A DNA stretch of 64,000 nt, from assembly GCF_007970805.1 (NCBI RefSeq), contig NZ_CP042433.1:992001-1056000 (forward strand), read 5' to 3'. Origin of the DNA: Flavisolibacter ginsenosidimutans (GTDB lineage: Bacteria; Bacteroidota; Bacteroidia; Chitinophagales; Chitinophagaceae). The first letter of the stretch is position 1, and every line of letters begins with the position of its first letter. This document shows positions 59,388 to 64,000 of this stretch, in pieces. Both the position numbers and the translations under genes were made by a program. The notes beneath the pieces are model-generated. The model saw only the letters and a list, made by a program, of their open reading frames with translations. It was not told where the DNA came from and searched no databases.

Positions 59388-62300
59388 ATGCAATTGAAAG
59401 GCCTCATCCGCTTTTTTACGATTCTGCTGATTATCTACTCCGTCTATGAGCTTTCTTTTACGTGGGTGGTTCGTGGCCACGAGAAAAAAATGGAGGCCAA
59501 AGCCAAACAGTTTGTGAACCTGAATTATGCCAGTGCCGATCAGGCCACCAAAGACCAGGCTTACAAAGACCGCCTCCGCCGCTTGCTCGACAGCACCAAG
59601 GATGAAAACATTCACTTTGGCGTTACAGGGCCTATCTCCTACCAAAAAGCAAAAGAAGAAGAGTTGAATCTCGGTCTCGATCTTCAGGGCGGTATTAACG
59701 TAACGCTGGAGGTAGAATTACAAGGGCTGATTCGCTCAATGGCCAACAACAGCAAAGACGCCAACTTTTTAAAGGCTCTTCAAAACGCCGAAGCCCGCAA
59801 GGCCAACAGCAGTGCCGATTATGTTTCCTTGTTTGTAGAAGAATATAAAAAAGTGGCCGGTGCCGATGCGCCGCTTGCGCCACTTTTTGCCGCAGCAAGT
59901 GCCGGTAAAATCGGGCCTAAAGACAGTGATGACAAAGTGATTGCTGCTATCCGCACCGAGGCAAACGACGCCTTCGAACGTACGCTTCACGTATTGACTA
60001 CGCGTATTGACCAATTTGGCGTAGCGCAACCCAACATCAACCCAAACAAAGACAAAGGCATTATTACCGTTGAACTTTCTGGCGTAAACGACGAAAGCGA
60101 CGTTGAGCGGGTACGCAAACTTTTGCAATCTTCGGCCAACCTTCAATTTTGGTTAACGTACAAGTTTGAAGAGTACGCTGCGGCTCTTGACCAGGCAGGG
60201 AAAGCATTGGCTTTAGAACAATCCGGTGGTACCAAAGCAATAACGTCCGCTACCGATACAACCGGAAAGAAGGCAGGTCTTGATTCAACAACGAAGAAGA
60301 ATGATTCCAACGCCGTCGCTAAGGCTAATGCTGACACGGCAGGCGGCATGAATCCACTTGCCAAATTAATTAAGTCTACGCGGCACGGACTGGGCTTTTC
60401 CGTTAACGATACGGCCATTGTTCGCGAATACCTTAACAGCGATGCCGTCCGCCGCACCTTCGTTCAGGCGGGTTTGGCCGACGCGCAGTTTGCCTTTGGC
60501 ATTCCGGCCCGTGGTGAAAACGGCAAATTGGAAAATACCGTTCCTCTTTACGTTTTAAAAACGAACAATACAGACAAGGCGCCAATGGAAGGCGACGTAA
60601 TTGTGGATGCACGCCAGGGCTTTGACCAGATGAGCAACAACCCGAACGTGAACATGGAAACCAATGCCATTGGTAATACGAAATGGGAGAGGTTGACGAA
60701 AATTTCTTACGACGAAAAACGACCCATCGCCATTGTGCTGGATAACGTTGTTTTATCTGCGCCTACGGCCAACAACGGTCCCATTACCGGTGGCCGTACG
60801 GAAATCACGGGTGATTTTTCCTTGCAGGAAGCACAAGATCTGGCCAACCTTTTGAAAGCGGGCAAGTTTGCCGCACCGGCCAAGATTGTGCAATCGCAAG
60901 TGGTTGGTCCGACGCTTGGCGCTAACGCCATTCACGGTGGTTTCCTAGCCTTTGGAATTTCTTTCCTTGTCATCTTCTTGCTGATGTTGATTTACTACAA
61001 CACTGCCGGATGGGTAGCCAATATTGCTTTGATCTTAAACTTGCTTTTCACCATTGGTGTATTGACTGGTTTAGGCGCAACACTGACGGCTCCGGGTATC
61101 GCCGGTTTGGTACTGACTATCGGTATGGCGGTTGACACCAACGTAATTATTTACGAACGCATAAAGGAAGAACTCACCAAGGGCAAAGGTTATATTCCCG
61201 CGGTGAACGAAGGCTATAAACGTTCGCTGCCGCCGGTACTGGACGCACACGTAACCACCTTGCTCACAGCCATCATTCTCTTCTCGTTCGGCCTGGGTCC
61301 GGTAAGAGGTTTTGCAACGACGCAAATCATCGGTATTCTCCTCTCCCTGTTCTGCGGCATTCTTGTTAGCCGTTGGGTGACCAATTGGTTTACTGATAAA
61401 AAGCGCCATCTTGAGTATTTCACGCCCATCTCCCGCCGCATTCTGAAGCACCCTACGTACAAATTCATCCAGTACCGCAAGATTGCTTACGGCATTTCAG
61501 TAGTGGTGCTGATTTTGGGTATCGCTTCCATCTTTAACGGCTTCCATCAGGGCGTAGAATTTAAAGGCGGCCGCACCTTTATTGTGCGTTTCAACGAGCC
61601 GATGACAGGCAAGGTTGAAGGTGTGCGCCAGGATCTTGAAAAAGCCTTCGGCGATTCATCGAGCCTCGTGATCAAAACCATCGGTGCCAGTAACCAATTG
61701 GACATTACGACATCTTACCAGATTGACAACACTTCTCAAGCGGCGGATTCTATCGTAGCCGCGAAACTGTTGCAAGGCCTTGGAAAATACATTCCCGCAA
61801 CAACGAGCTACCAACAGTTTATGCAAAACAACATAGTGGGTAAAACCACGGTGTTGCCAACCATTTCAGATGACCTGAAAAGCGGTGCGAAATGGGCTAC
61901 CTTCTGGAGCCTTGTCATCATTGCGCTGTATATCTTTATTCGCTTCCGCGACTGGCGTTATTCACTCGGTACAATCTTTTCCTTGTTGCACGACGTATTG
62001 GTAACGTTGGCGGTGTTCTCTTTCTTAAAGAACGTGGTGCCCTTCCCGCTCGAACTTGACCAGCACTTCATTGCAGCCGTGTTAACTGTAATTGGTTTTT
62101 CGATGAACGATACTGTTATCGTATTTGACCGGATTCGCGAGTACAGCCGGCAGATGGTAGGTGCGTCGAAAGAAACGGTGATCAATAAAGCCATCAACGA
62201 CACGTTGAGCCGTACCATTATGACCTCGTTGACGGTTTTCCTGACCATCTTGATTCTGTTCTTAGTGGGCGGCGAAGTCACCAAAGGTTTTGCCTTTGCC

Positions 62301-62450
62301 ATGTTGATTGGTGTAATTACGGGTACGTATTCGTCTATCTTCGTGGCTGCGCCGATTTTGGTTGACTTGGGTGGCAAACGGGCCTTGGGCAGCGACGAAC
62401 CAAAAGCACCCGAAAAGACGGTAACAAAAGCAAAAACACAAAAGGTTTAA
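59388..62450 (+). CDS. secDF: Protein translocase subunit SecDF (fused)
   Basis: A 1020-residue inner-membrane RND-type protein, SecD and SecF fused, which uses the proton gradient to help pull secreted proteins through SecYEG. The SecD part starts with one helix and has LGLDLQGGINVTLEVEL and a P1 domain; membrane block 1 carries IGMAVDTNVIIYERIKEEL (about 580-600). The SecF part begins near residue 700 (GVEFKGGRTFIVRF) and has GFSMNDTVIVFDRIREYSRQ. A low-complexity insertion in the P1 domain (about 275-325, Thr/Lys/Ala-rich) is Bacteroidota-like. ATG at 59388 is preferred over a GTG two codons upstream. Confidence 0.96.
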   Translation: MQLKGLIRFFTILLIIYSVYELSFTWVVRGHEKKMEAKAKQFVNLNYASADQATKDQAYKDRLRRLLDSTKDENIHFGVTGPISYQKAKEEELNLGLDLQGGINVTLEVELQGLIRSMANNSKDANFLKALQNAEARKANSSADYVSLFVEEYKKVAGADAPLAPLFAAASAGKIGPKDSDDKVIAAIRTEANDAFERTLHVLTTRIDQFGVAQPNINPNKDKGIITVELSGVNDESDVERVRKLLQSSANLQFWLTYKFEEYAAALDQAGKALALEQSGGTKAITSATDTTGKKAGLDSTTKKNDSNAVAKANADTAGGMNPLAKLIKSTRHGLGFSVNDTAIVREYLNSDAVRRTFVQAGLADAQFAFGIPARGENGKLENTVPLYVLKTNNTDKAPMEGDVIVDARQGFDQMSNNPNVNMETNAIGNTKWERLTKISYDEKRPIAIVLDNVVLSAPTANNGPITGGRTEITGDFSLQEAQDLANLLKAGKFAAPAKIVQSQVVGPTLGANAIHGGFLAFGISFLVIFLLMLIYYNTAGWVANIALILNLLFTIGVLTGLGATLTAPGIAGLVLTIGMAVDTNVIIYERIKEELTKGKGYIPAVNEGYKRSLPPVLDAHVTTLLTAIILFSFGLGPVRGFATTQIIGILLSLFCGILVSRWVTNWFTDKKRHLEYFTPISRRILKHPTYKFIQYRKIAYGISVVVLILGIASIFNGFHQGVEFKGGRTFIVRFNEPMTGKVEGVRQDLEKAFGDSSSLVIKTIGASNQLDITTSYQIDNTSQAADSIVAAKLLQGLGKYIPATTSYQQFMQNNIVGKTTVLPTISDDLKSGAKWATFWSLVIIALYIFIRFRDWRYSLGTIFSLLHDVLVTLAVFSFLKNVVPFPLELDQHFIAAVLTVIGFSMNDTVIVFDRIREYSRQMVGASKETVINKAINDTLSRTIMTSLTVFLTILILFLVGGEVTKGFAFAMLIGVITGTYSSIFVAAPILVDLGGKRALGSDEPKAPEKTVTKAKTQKV

Positions 62451-62474
62451 TTGTTTTCACGATTGCTTGCTAAC

Positions 62475-62508
62475 AAAAGTCCCGCGATTTCTGCGGGACT
62501 TTTTATTT
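62475..62508 (+). terminator. Rho-independent terminator of secDF
   Basis: AAAAGTCCCGC (62475-62485), a 7-nt loop, and GCGGGACTTTT (62493-62503) followed by a T-rich run; 25 nt past the stop codon. Confidence 0.88.
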
Positions 62509-62729
62509 GTGGTTTGCAATGCACAAGATTCTACTTGCTTAATAATTAGGCTTTTGCTTGGCAGTACCTTTTGCCTGATTTGTGAGCTTTTGTACTGCCG
62601 ATTTATGCATAATTGCCGCGCTTAAAGCACCTTGAAGAGAAACGTTGAATAGCGTCAAAGCGTTAAGTCAAAGGTTGACGCTGGGCTGGCTAGCGAGAGA
62701 CAAATACGGAAGGAATTAAATGCAGAAGG
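62504..62729. other. Non-coding gap with two small inverted repeats
   Basis: No gene is supported. GGCAGTAC near 62560 recurs as GTACTGCC near 62593, and AGCGTCAA near 62652 recurs as TTGACGCT near 62675. Each is an 8-bp inverted pair; neither has a T-run. They could be part of the 3' region of the stress-protein gene. Confidence 0.4.
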
Positions 62730-63503
62730 TTACTCGTGCGCTGCCAATACCGGTACGGCATTTTTGTACACCAGCTTTTGCGTATTGGTGCCTTTGATCA
62801 GCGTACTTAAATAACTGTGCTTTCGGGGAAAGGTTAATACAAGATCAACCTCTTTATCACTTATGAATTGATCAAGACTTTCGGCAAAGTTGTTAGTGGT
62901 AATAAAATGAAATTCGGGATGATAGTCGTTGAACATTTCCGCCAGTTGGTTGCGTTGATCCTGTAATTCGTCGTTCAACGTAACGTAAATTTTGGGGTTT
63001 ACGTGTACAATGTGCAATTGCGGGCGAAAGATGTCCAGCACTTTCTTCACCTTGTTTAGCGGAATGGTTTTGTCCACGTCTTTAAAGTCCGACGCAAGAG
63101 CCACTGTTTTTACGTCGTTGTAAAAATAGCCGTAAGGAATTACCATTACCGGGCAGGAACCCTGCGCCATCATCTGCAAGGAATAACTGTCTTCAAAAAA
63201 TTTCACCCGGTCGCTTACCGACATAACAACAAGACTTGCATCTTCCTTGTTAATCAGCCGCGTTAAATAATAAACAAGGCCATTGCCTTTTTCGGCAAGG
63301 CAACGGATTTTGACGATGCTGCTTCCCAGCAGGGCGTCTTTGATTTTTTGCAAATTTTCAATCACGTCTTTTTCCTCGCTCTCATTAAGATATAAATGAT
63401 ACAGAACGAGGTCAGCGCCGTAAATGCCGGTGAGCATTTTGGACGCAAAAGAAGCGGCGTTGATGGACTGTGCGGAGAAGTCAACCGGTACAATGACGGT
63501 CAT
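62730..63503 (-). CDS. Universal stress protein, tandem UspA type
   Basis: A 257-residue protein with two UspA-like Rossmann units: the first opens MTVIVPVDFSAQSINAASFA, the second KTVALASDFKDVDKTIPLNK (about residue 131). The ATP-binding G-x2-G-x9-G(S/T) motif is not clear in either unit, so it may not bind ATP. Likely a cytoplasmic stress or redox adaptor, as usual in Bacteroidota. It is divergent from smc. Binding partner unknown. Confidence 0.88.
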   Translation of the reverse strand: MTVIVPVDFSAQSINAASFASKMLTGIYGADLVLYHLYLNESEEKDVIENLQKIKDALLGSSIVKIRCLAEKGNGLVYYLTRLINKEDASLVVMSVSDRVKFFEDSYSLQMMAQGSCPVMVIPYGYFYNDVKTVALASDFKDVDKTIPLNKVKKVLDIFRPQLHIVHVNPKIYVTLNDELQDQRNQLAEMFNDYHPEFHFITTNNFAESLDQFISDKEVDLVLTFPRKHSYLSTLIKGTNTQKLVYKNAVPVLAAHE

Positions 63504-63658
63504 GATTTTAGGTTTTGTTTCAACTGCAAAACTTTGTTATTTAAAAGAAGCGTTTTATGAAAAGCCTCAAGCCCTGTGCTGATTTGCATCAGTCTTGAAC
63601 GTTTAACCGGCCGGAACCGGCTTCGGCTAAAACCGCGGCAACTCTATCCCGCAACCGT

Positions 63659-63666
63659 TATATTTG
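63659..63666 (+). promoter_or_regulatory. -7 promoter box for smc
   Basis: TATATTTG, a full TAnnTTTG match, 23 nt before the TTG start codon at 63690. Confidence 0.65.
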
Positions 63667-63689
63667 CTCCCTTCAAAAACAAAAACACC

Positions 63690-64000
63690 TTGCGATTAAA
63701 ATCTTTGGAGATAAAAGGCTTTAAAAGTTTTGCCGACAAAACACAGGTGAATTTCGACGAGAACATCACCGGCATTGTGGGCCCGAACGGTTGCGGCAAA
63801 AGCAACATCGTGGACAGCATTCGCTGGGTGATTGGCGAACAGAAAATTTCGCACTTGCGTTCCGAAAATTTAGAAAGTCTGGTGTTCAACGGCTCCAAAA
63901 CCCGCAGTGCCAGCGGTTTGGCCGAAGTGAGTCTGACCTTTGAAAACACGCGGAACCTTTTGCCCACGGAATTCAACACCGTGACCATTACCCGCAAGTT
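63690..64000 (+). CDS. smc: Chromosome segregation protein SMC, N-terminus (runs off the window)
   Basis: About 103 residues are visible. Walker A is GIVGPNGCGKSNIVDSIRWV (about residue 26-45), preceded by the family opening LKSLEIKGFKSFADKT and followed by IGEQKISHLRSENLESLVFN (Q-loop). SMC forms the ring-shaped condensin with ScpA and ScpB. The start is a TTG at 63690 giving MRLKSLEIKG; no ATG precedes the motif in frame. The hinge, coiled coils and Walker B lie outside. Confidence 0.95.
   Translation, partial: MRLKSLEIKGFKSFADKTQVNFDENITGIVGPNGCGKSNIVDSIRWVIGEQKISHLRSENLESLVFNGSKTRSASGLAEVSLTFENTRNLLPTEFNTVTITRK

Noticed and set aside
1..64000. CRISPR array
   Set aside because: No regularly spaced 25-40 nt direct repeats with spacers were seen; the heptamer and octamer arrays are much too short in period.

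Overview
The window reads as chromosomal DNA of a Bacteroidota bacterium, most likely family Chitinophagaceae. This rests on the gene families (fused SecDF, DUF6089 and DUF5103 proteins, TamA-like lipoprotein barrel, YpdA-type reductase, Mrp without CxxC, SpoIIM/DUF4129/DUF4350/MoxR/DUF58 cluster), on many TAnnTTTG -7 promoter boxes, and on few Shine-Dalgarno sequences. The family assignment is inference; no rRNA or tRNA gene was seen. Genes are dense, on both strands, mostly core or housekeeping.

Layout. 1-2 kb: aconitase start, a PspC protein, two small unknowns. 2.1-6.9 kb: a hybrid-free histidine kinase with eight PAS domains, overlapping a single-domain response regulator. 6.9-11.4 kb: DUF72, DinB, a DNA-repair-like TIGR03915 protein, a MerR/B12 regulator of CarH type, an NtrC-type regulator without a DNA-binding tail. 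11.8-18.8 kb: PdhB, SemiSWEET, thiolase, DUF2071, YpdA, desaturase, YceI with a palindromic operator, a phosphoesterase. 19.2-28.9 kb: TonB receptor, Ndk, TraB/GumN, cupin, UbiD, DUF6089, dipeptide epimerase, glutaryl-CoA dehydrogenase. 29.0-30.3 kb: an AT-rich Ser/Thr kinase islet. 30.5-37.8 kb: nusB-DUF1573-yajC, then the reverse-strand DUF58/MoxR/DUF4350/DUF4129/SpoIIM operon. 38.1-44 kb: DUF4256, CAP protein, and an operon mrp-paiB-SDR-kynU-pyrF. 44-50 kb: secreted proteins, M43 protease, transaldolase, SRP RNA, DUF5103, a LolC/FtsX-like permease. 50-64 kb: TrmH methyltransferase, TamA-like barrel, TruB, an outer-membrane receptor, CoaE, aminotransferase, SecDF, universal stress protein, SMC start.

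The most unusual content is intergenic. Two closely matching elements (240 and 259 bp) have ~35-bp terminal inverted repeats and TA-type ends that form the stop or start codons of the adjacent genes; a third, divergent copy lies beside the SRP RNA gene. The first two share a ~60-nt core that also occurs alone near 9.2 kb. Separately, at least six intergenic regions carry degenerate tandem repeats with a strict 7-nt period, and two carry an 8-nt period, usually as facing inverted arms. These look like two genome-wide families of small repeats with no coding capacity. Other items worth checking are a 26-bp perfect palindrome before yceI, a perfect 20-bp-arm inverted repeat between divergent genes at 54 kb, an apparent CTG start in the SpoIIM gene, and several promoters so close to ATG that the mRNAs may be leaderless.
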